The position numbers and the translations under genes are program-made. This document shows positions 22,927-34,397 of a stretch of 64,000 bases of DNA, one piece after another. The DNA comes from Pseudoneurospora amorphoporcata (lineage: Eukaryota; Ascomycota; Sordariomycetes; Sordariales; Sordariaceae): the NCBI GenBank assembly GCA_033297205.1, contig MU859158.1:62001-126000 (forward strand), written 5' to 3'. Below the pieces are notes generated by a model. The model saw only the letters and a program-made list of their open reading frames with translations. It searched no databases and was not told the DNA's origin. Numbering within the stretch: the first letter of the stretch is position 1; every line of letters starts with the position of its first letter.

Positions 22927-25900
22927 TAGCAGGTTACCGTTACGTCATTCTTTTTTTTTGCACGTTCAACCAGTTTCAAGTTTTAAATGGATTTTTACAG
23001 GCTTGCTTGCTGGCTTCTAACAGGCTGCCCTGACCTTGGTGCCGCCCGCAAGTTGTCCATCTCCCGCGTCGCGGCCCATACATCATCAATCATACCTACA
23101 TTCACCGTCTGCATCAAATGCAGCCTTGGGAAATTTTTATCAGATACATACCTCTAGGCATTGTACCGACAGTAGCGTGCGTCTGTTGACGGGTACCCGT
23201 GCCATGCCCCCAATCCGCTCCAAGCACTGTCGCTGTCGCAGCTTTAGATGGACCCCGCCAAATCCAACACTTTGCTATACGAAGTCTAGTGGTGCCCGAC
23301 AGCGACGACAACAATATCTACGATACACGAAGACAATGAATCCCGAATGGCATCAAAACAACCCCTCGACGGGATCGGTAACCAAGTGGGAGGCCCTTAG
23401 GTGAAACACATCCAACCCCTTTTAAGCAACCACCGGACTTTCTCTCAAATGACCACCACACTCAGCAACACACTACACACCATCGCCGAGAATAAAAGCC
23501 ACGAGGATGCGTGATAAGCGAGCCGATATGCCCCCCTTCTACCCCACGACGAGCGAAGAGAAGACAGCGACTACCATGGTCCAGGACCATCGCGGAAGAG
23601 CCGGAACACATAGGTGATGGTAAAAAGGGAGGGATACGGATTTCAGGAGTCCCATGAATCCATTAATTTAATCTCACAACCCATTCAAACTGTCGTCGGT
23701 GAGGCTGAGGAGGGGGATTTCCAAAACATTATCGCCCTTTCCGTCCGTCCGGCTACCTCTCCCACCTCCACATCATCTCCGCGCTATCCCCAGAAGAGGC
23801 ATTTGTAGTGAAAAAAGAGACCCCTATTTTGGACACAACTTGAAGGCTTTGTAGTGTATGACGGAGGTCTCTCCGATCTTCTGAGTGGAGGAGCCTTCTT
23901 CCGACTCTTCTGAACGAAACGGAGCACGAGCCACGCGAGCCATGACATGCATGCCACGAACACCGTAAGGGACGAGACTCTTCTCTCCACATTGATATCC
24001 GACCACTGACCAGACCGTTAGGGGTCCTCAGATCTCAACGGAATGTTATTATTAATAATATTCGATCCCTCGTGGTTGTTGTTGCTTTTTACAGCTTCAC
24101 TTCCAGGTTGAGAAACTTGATGCACTAACAATTATCACTGTGTAGGGTCAAGGTACTGAAAGTAGCGGATGATGATGATGATGAACCACGGCGACGATCT
24201 CGAGATCTAGAATTCCAGATCTGGTTCTTTTACTCTGACCAGTTTGGGCTAAATGAAGGAAAAAGTAAGCTATCCATCCCACTCTTGAGCCGCAAAGCAA
24301 CATGAACCTCTCTCATACGGGGACCGTGTATGTGTCCCATGTGTTGCTCGGAGTGTGTCCCGGATAGGTAAGCAATCGAATAAGGATGCGAATGTGGCTC
24401 ACTCATCAAAGATCAGAGATCGGAGTGTATGGGAAATCGTAGCCTAGTGCACCCCAGATGGTGTCAGTGCCGCTAAGGTTATTGTGCAAGTGTCAGCCTT
24501 GGGTACCTAAAACATACCCATTGGTCTACATACGTTTAGTTCTTCCTGTATTACCGTGACATTCCTATCAGCGCCTACTACCACCTATTTACCTTATTGT
24601 CCTATCGTAGGTATATTATAACGGTATAGTTAGACGCAGACGAGCTTTATGTAGGTATATGTAGCTACTCTACCATGAATACTACCGGTATAGTGAGCAA
24701 TAAAGTTCGGGGCCGCACAACTGACTGCTGACTGACAAACGCCGCACAAGACTCGCCGCCGTTCCGCCATTCAGTGCGTGTGGCTGTGCTGTCTTCAATC
24801 CTACAATCTCCCCGGTGTTTCCCAAGATTTGACTGTCCAAGTCCTGATGACGATGATTACAATGACGGGCATACAGAAAGCAGTGTCAATGCCGGTGATG
24901 AGTAAACCTCGCCTCACTACGCTACGCTGAATCACCCACGGCAGTCTCTGCCTTCGCTTCGTTTCCATGGTTTCCTCCCCATATGTAACGAAGCATTCAA
25001 GTTCTGACTTTTGTGCCCCAAACTTTTCCCATGTCCATGTCCGTCATCTCTCCCCTCCCTTCCGTCCCGTTTCCGCCGCGTGTTGGACGGGATGATGATG
25101 TTAGAAGGGATGATGGGATAAAATTGGAGGGATTGTAACACAAACCACACAAACACTTTTGACATGCAAACATCGCCCGGGCCAAATTTGGACATGGACA
25201 ACCTTAAGTGCCAACGGAAACGGTGATGATGGTGAGATATGGATGGCTGGATGGATAGTTCTGTGGGACGGATGGTGGGATAATGGGACAAAACACCCTA
25301 AAATAAGAAAGACAAACAATGCAGGGTAATATGTACGGATCCGGGCATTGTTCTGGAGCAGAAACGGACGGACGACCGGCTGCTTGGCGTTCAGACAATT
25401 CAGAAACGGAGACGGAGAACAAATGGGAGAAAAAGCCCACCCCCAAACCAACCCTGCCATCAAATAGCAAGCCTCGTCGATCTCGCAATCGCAGCAGCAT
25501 CCACCGGAGGTTGTCAGGGAAGTGACAGAACCTGCAGACCTGCAGTTGCAGCTGTCAGTGTGTCTTGAACCCGCCTACCGCCCTCATCATACATAACGCC
25601 TACGCCCACCGCCAGCCGCGACGCCAGGGACGCCCACGCTATGCTAAATGGAAACGCGCCCGGGACCGGTGGTGATGGAGCGGGAGCGATGGCGATATTT
25701 TTTCCACGTTTTGGCGTTGGGGGCGTGTTGGAACTTGGAAGGTGTGTGTCTCAGAAAGGGTGGTGTGGATGGTGATGCATCCATCGTACATCGTAGCGCG
25801 ATGCATCGCATCGGTCACCTGTGATGTTTTCTAACCAAAAGGATAGCCTGCCAGTCCTATAAAACTGTTTGGTGTGTATGTATGTGGTGTGTTTGTGTGG

Positions 25901-26390
25901 GTGTGTGATGCGGTGTATCGTAGCAATCGGTGTGAATGAGCGGTGTTGTGACAATGTCTTGTGTGCAGCTTTGCTGCTTGATGTCGCTACCTCTACTGAC
26001 GGTGAAGATGGGATTTACAGGTGCTGGTGATATCTCGTGGTGGTTTACAGTGATGTCGGCTATATGTGAGCGCGATCGCGTGGGAGCTGGTGAGATAGTG
26101 AGATAACAGAATACCACACGAGCAAAGTGTTCTGGCGATACCAGTCCATCTCACTGCGTTTCTGTAGTGAAGAAGAACCTCCCGTCGTCCATTGGATCTC
26201 CAAGCCCGGTTTCTGCTCATGGCACCACACAAAAACCGCGACAGGAAGCACTCACTTGTAGGGCTACCCAGCAAGGAGATCAAGAAGAGATATCCAATCT
26301 CCTTGAAGTTGTAGGGCTGTACCGTCCTATCTCACGAGTTGGCGGACAGGAATGGTAGGTCCGTAGCCCATCACAATGAGATGACCCTTA

Positions 26391-26430
26391 TTATCATCAT
26401 CGTCGTCGTCGTCGTCGTCATCGTCATCGT
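26391..26430. repeat. CGT/CAT triplet microsatellite
   Basis: Run of CGTCGTCGT followed by CATCGTCAT-type units, outside any recognised gene. Confidence 0.75.
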
Positions 26431-27837
26431 TTCCATCATAACTTCTTCCCCTGGCCGGCCCTTGGCCCCGGAAGCTTCTTCCACAAGTATCAACGTTATT
26501 GTCAATGCTCTCCAACGGCTTCTCCAACTGCAAATCCAACGTTCTCTCTCCAGCTCTCTCGCCAGCAAGCCTCACATGTCAGCACAGCAAATCCACTCAG
26601 AGTCGCAGACAAGGGAAGATTCGCTACGACTCCTTGCCGTATCAGGTAGTCGTCGCGGAAGATCCCCCAACTTCCCAAGATTAAATTCTACGCCATAAGA
26701 AAGGAGATCTAAGAATCACAAGCAACAAGCAAGGAGAAAAACGACAGGTGCCAAGGCAAACAACGCATGGCTATCCGAGACGTAATTAGTTGCCAATCGA
26801 ACAAAAGAGTAAACAAGGGGCAACGGGGAGCTGTTGCCGGGCGGGCGGGTCCTCTCCGCGGTGAAGGCCCGGGGTAGGGAGTCAGCATGACGTCGTGACT
26901 TCGCGAAACTCTTAACCGAAGCGGTAGTAATCCAAAACCGTCCAACGGACAGGAGGGTCATTTGGAGGGATGACCGTTCGTACATCCAGCATTGCCGTTC
27001 AATTGTTCGTGTCTTCTCATCCTCCTCCGACGAGCGATTTTCCATCAGCCCCGGACCGGCCCTATTCCTTTCTCAGCAGAGCCGTTTGTAGTGTACGGGC
27101 GGGCGGGATGACCCTTGGGCTGACGGTGTGTGTGTTGTGTTGTCTTGGCATCGACGAACATCATCACCACCTCCGCAACTCCGCTGAGTTCCGCAAAACT
27201 TAAACCGCCAACCGCGGGACGCCGATTCAAATCGTATCGATTTCGAAAACGGCCGCGACGGGCACTAACAAGATGCGCGCAATGCTTTGCATCAGAGTTT
27301 CAGTTGCATCAGGCTCTGCTTGAACTCCAGATTTCCACTCGGCGTGGTCCAGTGCGGGAGACGATGGATCGCGGGTATGCGATGCTGCCCAGAGATGGAG
27401 TCAAAACGGCAACAACAAACTTTTGAAACAATGACAACATAGCTGCAAGACTACCGTAGCCACAGTAGTACGGGGTAAACTAGCGTGGTAGCAAAATTTG
27501 AGGTTTCAAGTTTCGCTGATAACCTCATTTTTCTCGGCTCAGCAGGTGAGAAAAAAGCATTTCTTTGCGGCGCGCCAATGCCAACGCCAACGACATCCTG
27601 CTGGCGGGCGGGATGCGATGGTACGGTGAGGGTGCATTGGAGGTTCAGTTTGTTGGGGAGAACAGTTGTCATTCGCACAGCCGGCCTGATGCCTCACTCA
27701 CCTTCCTTGTTGTACCGGTAGAGCCAGCTCATAGCGAGAAGATACTATTGTCTGAAACGGTAGGTATAAAAGGTGCTATTGTCATATCGTGAAAGTGTTG
27801 TGAAGCGCACACCGCACCGCACCGCGCGCGCTGGGGC

Positions 27838-27865
27838 AAAAAAAAAAAAAAAAAAAAAAAAAAAA
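27838..27865. repeat. Poly-A tract (28 A)
   Basis: Uninterrupted A28 preceded by the GC-rich CGCACACCGCACCGC region. No retroelement relic is visible beside it. Confidence 0.85.
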
Positions 27866-28057
27866 GACCGAAAAGAACGGGATTTGCGCTGGTCGTGCAT
27901 CTGTTGGCAACCAACCGCAAAGTCAGGAGCCTAAACCAGCCAGCCAGCCATCTCGCGATGTATCCCGATGCGCGCGGTGGTGCATCAAGTTCTGAAACGG
28001 TGTGTGTTGAGATGAAACTCCGATCTACTAGTTATCTGTGGAGCCTTTTGCCCTCTC

Positions 28058-28078
28058 TTTTTTTTTTTTTTTTTTTTT
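28058..28078. repeat. Poly-T tract (21 T)
   Basis: Uninterrupted T21, 192 bp after the A28 tract. The two could bound a small retroposed copy, but no target duplication was seen. Confidence 0.85.
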
Positions 28079-30890
28079 GCGGTTTTGGATGCTAGACCGC
28101 TAAGGTAGGTGAAGTGGTCACGATGGCTTCATTTACACTGGAGGCCAACCAACGGACCAACGGACCAACTAATAAGCCAGCAACACAACAACGACATGAA
28201 CCGTTTTATCTCCGTCCGTTTACATACGAGCACGAAAGAAGCACCGCACTATTTACCGCGCATAGCAGCCGCGCGACAGGTCTCTTTGTCGATGTGCTAG
28301 ATAGGCAAGGGGAAGGGTTTGTTGCGAGTATAAAAATGGTAAAAGGGCATCCGTACCCGAAACTACTTTGCTTCTCTTTCTCTACTACTGCGTACTTGAT
28401 ATATCAGATTGAGATCCCAGATGTAGCCAACCAGAAGCGACGCGACAGAAGCCTAGTTCTAGAGTGCTGGAGAAGCAAGGGCAAGTTCCCAACTTGGGAA
28501 ATGGCATGACCCCCAAACAAGCAAGATATGTAATAAGCCTTTTCTTGTTTGTGTGATACTGGACAGATGTCACGTATGGGGTTCAAGTCGTTTGTTGCTT
28601 GCTTCTCTTTCTAACAAGTTGACAGCTATACTTGGATATTTTTGCTTTGCTTGCCTTTTTAACCCCCAAGTCGGAAAGTCATAGGGATGCTAGCAAACCA
28701 ACTTAACGAACACCGCCGAAGTAGGTTTGTATAAACGTACAACAGCAACGGTAGACGCCCTGAAACCGTGAAAACAAGCTTGAAACGTAGAAACGGTGTG
28801 GTGTGGAAGTGTGCATATGGTGTGGGCGGACGGGAGTTGTTTTTCTGGCCGCCCACACGCTTTCCCTTACATATTGCTCATTTTAGGCGGTGAGGGTGCG
28901 TTTCGTTGTTTTTGGGACTGGATGCTGCGCTTCGTTAAAAGCAACCTCTGATGTCTCCCACCTACCGTTCCGCTGGAGTCGCGCGAAACGCGAGACACAC
29001 GAAAGAAACGGAGGTATTTAAGGGGGTTAATAGGAAGAACGGGTCGGGGAACGGTTCTTGCAACTAACAGGCACTGACAGCCGGTATTTGGGCCGGGGTC
29101 ATGACTGGGGACACAAGACCCGGGGAAGGGATTCTGGGGTGCCTCGACCACCCATGCCGGCAAAAAAGAACGGTGATTTTATGGGATGAACGGGGAGGCC
29201 TGGAAACAGAACCTTGACCGTCTCGACCTTTTTCACCACCCTGGAGTCCGGAATGGGGGCCATGGTGCCGCGGGCCTTGTCCCCATTGATGCCAGATGGA
29301 GTCTTTCTCTTGCTCTGCCCGTCTTTCTTCTTCCCCGTCGTCCCCGTCTCGTCACCGTTCGTGCCCGTTGTGCACCAGCCAGTCCTGGTCGGTTCTTCGG
29401 GGAGCGAACGGTTCACCGACTAGTACGCAAACGGTACATTCCGTTCTACAGTACGTACACTACATCTGTTTATCATGTTATCCCTTCATTCCCAAGAGCC
29501 CGGGCGCGCGACACCGACTGACAGGGCTTCGCCATGACCCATGAGGAATAGCATCTCTTGATGAGATTAAAGAAGGCGGAGAGAGGCGGGAGATCCAGGG
29601 CACCCCAGGGCTGCGGAATCGTAGCGAACGTTCGGAGGTGTCTCCTGTCATGTTCGTTATTATGCGCATTGCGAGTGAGTGAATGAATGGCCGTGGATCA
29701 CTGAGTGGCTGTATAATCTAGGTGGTGTCTCTTGTGCTCAGCCACCATGGGGCGCCATCCAGAGCCTTCAGTTGGCTGAGCAGCGATGGTGGTCGCCCAA
29801 TTGTCCACCGACGGTGACTGGTAATGACTGCAATGTGCCACCGGTATCACCATGACCGACGGTGTAGCAGCTGTAGCTACTCGGGACACTGTAAGCTGAA
29901 CATGGCACTGGCCGGACACACCAAACTAATCATGGTGAAACGGACGTATCGGGATGCGTTGTTGCGTCGGGGAGGGCTCGAGGGCAAAGGCGGTCAGGAA
30001 TGCTGGCAGAGGACACCGCAAGTTGTAGTAACTCGGCGACATGAGCAGCGTGCGTGAAGCGTCAGAGCGTGCATGGCGTCCGTCTCGTTTGTCTGGATTG
30101 TCCATGCGCGTGGGGGAAGGGAAACAAACTTGAACATGGAACGGAACCGGTCCGGGCGTTCACTAACGATGATTTACACGACTAACACGGTCGGGTGCCA
30201 ATCCGGGGCATGGAAATTCGAGAAAAGGCCATCACATTCACATTTACACTCAAAATGATTGACGCCCAGGCCCCATGAGATGGACTGGTCAGTTGTCACT
30301 TTGTTCGGTCCTGTCACTTCCTGTCGTTTGTCCCGTCTTGTTGTTTGGCGCCATAACAGCCATAGCGCCCAGACTCATCCCGTCGTTTTTTTATTGGCTG
30401 TCTGACCCAGGCCTGGGCTTTTGATAGCGGTTTGCGACTTTGTCCTGATAACAGCCCGAGATAGGCTGGTGCTTGTTGATGCCCCAGTGATGCCCCGCAG
30501 CGTTCCAGCCAAAGAGGGCAGCTGGTCAAGAGATTGTACACAGCCGGTACAGCCCAGCACAGCACTGGTGCCTAGGCAAACCGCTGGTATCGCAATGAGC
30601 CCAAAAACGGAGGCAGAGGCACCAAAGGCACGGCGGGATGCCAATATGACTCTTTTCTTTTGGCAGCCTACGGAAAAGTACCCTGTCTAGCAAATCCTTT
30701 CTGACTGGTCACTGGTAACCCAAAATGTATTGTCTGCTTCCGTCAAGTGATTTCCCGTAATTCCGCGCGCCCTGTCTTTCCCCTGTCGCGGTTACAGGTC
30801 CCGTTTCCGTTATTGCGGCCTGGTGTGGACTGCCGGGATACATAAAAATACGTACCTGTGGGGTGCGGACTTTGACGGGACAAGGGTGCC

Positions 30891-30891
30891 G

Positions 30892-30923
<32 letters not shown>

Positions 30924-30938
30924 ATTGTTGTTGTTGTT
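30891..30938. repeat. GTT trinucleotide microsatellite
   Basis: About 16 GTT units with one GTTATT interruption, some 420 bp upstream of the start codon at 31357. Confidence 0.9.
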
Positions 30939-31174
30939 CCGCTTGTTGGACACACCCCCTGTCGCTCCGTTTTCCTGTGTCCGCCGGCCAAGGGAGGGAG
31001 GAAAAAGCCAGGAAACGAGAGATGGGCACGAAATTCACCTGCCCCACGGTACTCCATCGTACCCACGGTATCCACGGCATCCTGTTTCCTGGGACGTACC
31101 CTTGACACATATCTCTGCCCGCCCCTGCCCTTGTTCCCCAGCTTCCTGCTTTTGCGTCCCAAGTCCACGATAGA

Positions 31175-31180
31175 TATAAG
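31175..31180 (+). promoter_or_regulatory. TATA-like box upstream of the 31.4-kb gene
   Basis: TATAAG in the context GATAGATATAAGAAACTC, 177 nt before the ATG and followed by an A/C-rich, ATG-poor leader. It fits a core promoter, but no transcript start is known. Confidence 0.3.
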
Positions 31181-31356
31181 AAACTCACATCCCCATCTCA
31201 TGGTTACCTTCAGCCCAACTTGTACCGACAACAATCCGATATCGACATCATCAACACATCTCATCATTGACTGATCAGCAACAAGCATCCACTTGGACAA
31301 CCGACCGACTACTACTACTACTTTCAACCCATACACAACAACACAACACAGCAACC

Positions 31357-31866
31357 ATGTACTCTTCATACGGTTCTTACAGCTCTTCGGCTTCTTCCAG
31401 CCGATCTTCTTCCTACGGCAGCTCTTACTCCAGCATCTCGAGGCCGATGGATATCTCTCCCATCAACATCTCTTCTTCCGGAGCCGATGCTTCTTGCGCT
31501 TTCCCCTCGTGGCCCCGCCGCACCTCGCTCTGCGAATCCGAGTCTGACTATGAGCGCCCGACTTCCTTCCTTTCCGATGAGGACTTGATGGGCGATGTTT
31601 TCGACGACGATGTGCGGAGCATTTCCAGCACCGGCAGTTCGCCCATGCACTCTCCTCCCAAGGCGCCTTTCATGACTGAGGCCGAGATCCTCGAGATGCA
31701 GCGCGAGCAGGCCGCTTATCAGCGCGAGATGGTCAGCCTCCTCGTCAGGGAGAAGGAGAGGCGCAAGGCCCAGGCCAAGCGTCAACGCAGCGCCGGCAAG
31801 GCTTCTTCCAAGAAGAGCACCAGGAGCAAGCTCAGCGCCATGACTCCCATCGCCGAGTCCGAGTAA
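31357..31866 (+). CDS. Conserved fungal protein, Ser/Tyr-rich N-terminus, basic coil
   Basis: Single-exon frame of 169 aa with strong coding appearance. Residues 1-32 are Ser/Tyr/Gly low complexity (MYSSYGSYSSSASSS). Residues 45-75 hold a tryptophan/arginine motif (AFPSWPRRTSLCESES) followed by acidic RPTSFLSDEDLMGDVFDDD. Residues 108-155 form a probable amphipathic helix rich in Glu, Arg and Gln (ILEMQREQAAYQREMVSLLV), ending in a Lys/Arg-rich segment. The C-terminus is SAMTPIAESE. There is no signal peptide or membrane segment. The architecture is familiar from uncharacterised Pezizomycotina proteins, but I know no function. Start context is GCAACCATGTA. The basic stretch could be a nuclear localisation signal (inference). 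It is the only gene in roughly 24 kb. Confidence 0.85.
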   Translation: MYSSYGSYSSSASSSRSSSYGSSYSSISRPMDISPINISSSGADASCAFPSWPRRTSLCESESDYERPTSFLSDEDLMGDVFDDDVRSISSTGSSPMHSPPKAPFMTEAEILEMQREQAAYQREMVSLLVREKERRKAQAKRQRSAGKASSKKSTRSKLSAMTPIAESE

Positions 31867-32073
31867 AGGGCAACACGATGCAGCCTGTGCCGTTGGCGAT
31901 TGCTACCTCGCTTTTATTGAGTAAGCTTACACTGGTTTGGTAATGCCTCCATTTGGCATTCATCCGTGCTAACTATAACTTGTATAGTACCCCATTTTTG
32001 GCTTTTTTGCCCGCTTCTATTTCTTTCTTCTGCAACGCATCAGCATCAGCATCATGGGCATTTTCACCAACTC

Positions 32074-32095
32074 CATCATCATCATCATCATCATC
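32074..32095. repeat. CAT microsatellite
   Basis: Seven consecutive CAT triplets downstream of the 169-aa gene, possibly in its 3' UTR. Confidence 0.85.
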
Positions 32096-34351
32096 AACCC
32101 CCACGGGAAAAAGACCTTCCCCCACACAAAAGGGTTCGTGTGTGTAACGGGCAAATTCCCTGCTTTGCATCCTCGGATGCGGATGCGCGGATCATGCACA
32201 GGCTTGTGCCTCGGCCTCGGCAAAAACCGCTAGAGTGCCCTGTGCGCGCGGCTATAGGGATCATCACTTGAGTCGATCAAGCAATCCCATCCTATCCCAT
32301 CCCATCCACTGGACCGACCACGCGACATCACTTGCCTGGCTCCGGATGCCGTCCATTTTCCCATCTGAAAATGCCGCGGCACATCTCCAACTCCGGACCG
32401 ACTCGCGGGACCGGGAACCCTTGGGTGGAGACACACCCCCTCACGCTCACATCCACCCCCTTCGGGTGCGAGAAGACGGGATTTCACATGGCAAGTTCCG
32501 GCGGCCCGTGTGTGGCTGCCCTGCTTTCTTGGTCTCTTCACACCTTCAGGGTCTTTTCACCGTGATCAAGTGTGACGGTCAATGGGAAAGGGCGAACAGT
32601 CGCCCGCGCATCGGGTCACACATGACTGGGGGGGGCGGGGGTGCAACAAACACACAGCAAACTCGACAATCAAGGCCTTCCAATCATTCATCCCGGCCAA
32701 CCACAACCCAGTCGAAACCCACCAAAAAGACCTGGCCTGCCTCCAAAGGACACAAACACAAAAGCATTCGCACAAAGGAAAGTCGCAGCTGGACTCGCCA
32801 AGGGAAGGTCGAAGATGATTGATCGATGCATCGATCTCATTTTCCGTTCCTGGTCCAGGTCCTTTCTCCTGTGCAACGCCACAATGTCTGCTCCCACGTT
32901 TTACAGCACGCCGCGCCCTGCCGGTGGCTGCCTCGAACAAAGAAGAGGAACGGGCAGGTCTAGTCGGGTCGGACTGAGTCTGTGGTACTCAACCCCGGCA
33001 TCTTTTTCTTTCTTTCATCAAGCATCCAGCCCCTAGCGGGTTTCACTTCGCTTCTTCATTGTCTTGAGTTTCTTAGCTTTACTCTTAATTACTTTGACAC
33101 GACATTTGCATGGAAGACACACAATCAGGGCGCATCGGGTTGGGACAACGAAAAGTTACTTTTGCTTTTACTTATCATGGGAGGATATACCACGTTCGGG
33201 AGAGACAAAAAAGCAAGTTCATCGATGACCACATGGATTGCTTTTTGGCATTAGCATTTTTCTCGGAGTTTCCTCTCTGCTTTCCTTTGTTTAGCGATTG
33301 ATACCCCCATTTGTTTTTGTTTTTGCTTTTCTTTGGGCATTTTCAGGCAGTTTTTCTTACAATACTTTGATACCCCCATTGGAACTTGGAAAGGCATAAA
33401 TTGCCTTGAAGACTTCAGTTAGCGAGTCTGTGATTGCTTCTATAATTGAAACTTCTATCATCATCTGCATCCTCATCTGATCTCTCCATTGCTTGCTTGT
33501 GACATTCTGCCTGCTCTTGACTTCTGCTTTCGACTTGTCATTCATCTTCCACTCGGGAGCTTACATGAACAGGAGTTGGAAAACATCATCCCTTTCTCAT
33601 TGCGACAGCGCATTCATATCGAACTTGCTCTTTCTCTCAGTACATCTGGCTCAAGCCTCGTCTATCGTTTTCTTTTCTCCGGCGCGGGAGATGGACAGAT
33701 GCTGTCATCCAATGACCGCAAGCACCTCTTAGCATCCGTGTGACAGATCTCCAAAGTCCACAAATGTTCACCATCTCACGGAAATCCTACCTACGTGGCC
33801 ATCACTGTCGCATTCACAAAGGTCATATCAGATTCCGACAATCACGTTCTTACTTCCTTTCTCTACGCTATCCACCAACACGCCGTGCCTGGACGTCGGA
33901 CATCGGCATTCACCAACGGCAATTTTCATCGTCGGGAGTCCAGTCCCCACAGCTTGCCTCGAGGTAGTAGCAGCAAGTCTATCCTTTCAATCCCAGGCTT
34001 CCAGTGCTCACAAGTGCTCACAACATGTGAAAGTGAAGAATTTGACATCAACATCACCGTAACAGTAGTATTCCGAGAACCCATCTCAACCCAGCTTACC
34101 CAGTTTACAAGTCCCGCTACTACTACACTCCCACAAATCACCGAACTTGGGTCTTAGGTCGCCGACCGCCTTCCCCACCTATCTGCATCATTTTTCAAAG
34201 TTAATTCCGCATTTATTAACAGAACCTGCCAGGTCGCAGCGGGCAAGAGGCTCAAACAACTTTTTCTTAACAAAATTGCACGTATCGTTAGATGGCGATC
34301 GGCAACTTACCTCTAGCGAAAAATTTAAACGAGCGGAAAGAGCCCGCGCTT

Positions 34352-34397
34352 GGCGTTAAGCGTTAAGCAGGAGCGTTTAACCCCTGCTTTTAACGCC
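34352..34397. repeat. Hairpin-forming inverted repeat
   Basis: GGCGTTAA...AGCAGG at 34352-34371 pairs with CCTGCTTTTAACGCC at 34383-34397, leaving a small bulge and an 11-nt loop. No flanking T-run or gene identifies it as a terminator. Confidence 0.45.

Larger units (their letters stand above)
22929..31356. other. Long gene-poor stretch upstream of the 31.4-kb gene
   Basis: About 8.4 kb with no supportable coding region. It is not AT-rich and shows no transposon protein remnants. It holds GATGATG near 24170, a TG-rich tract near 25870-25912, a mixed CGT/CAT triplet tract at 26391-26430, A28 at 27838-27865, T21 at 28058-28078 and a GTT tract at 30891-30938. It could be a long regulatory region or carry non-coding RNAs; neither can be shown here. 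Confidence 0.4.

Noticed and set aside
30743..31369. 208-codon minus-strand open frame
   Set aside because: Lies over the promoter, leader and GTT microsatellite of the 31.4-kb gene; includes a poly-Thr run from the microsatellite and no known motif.
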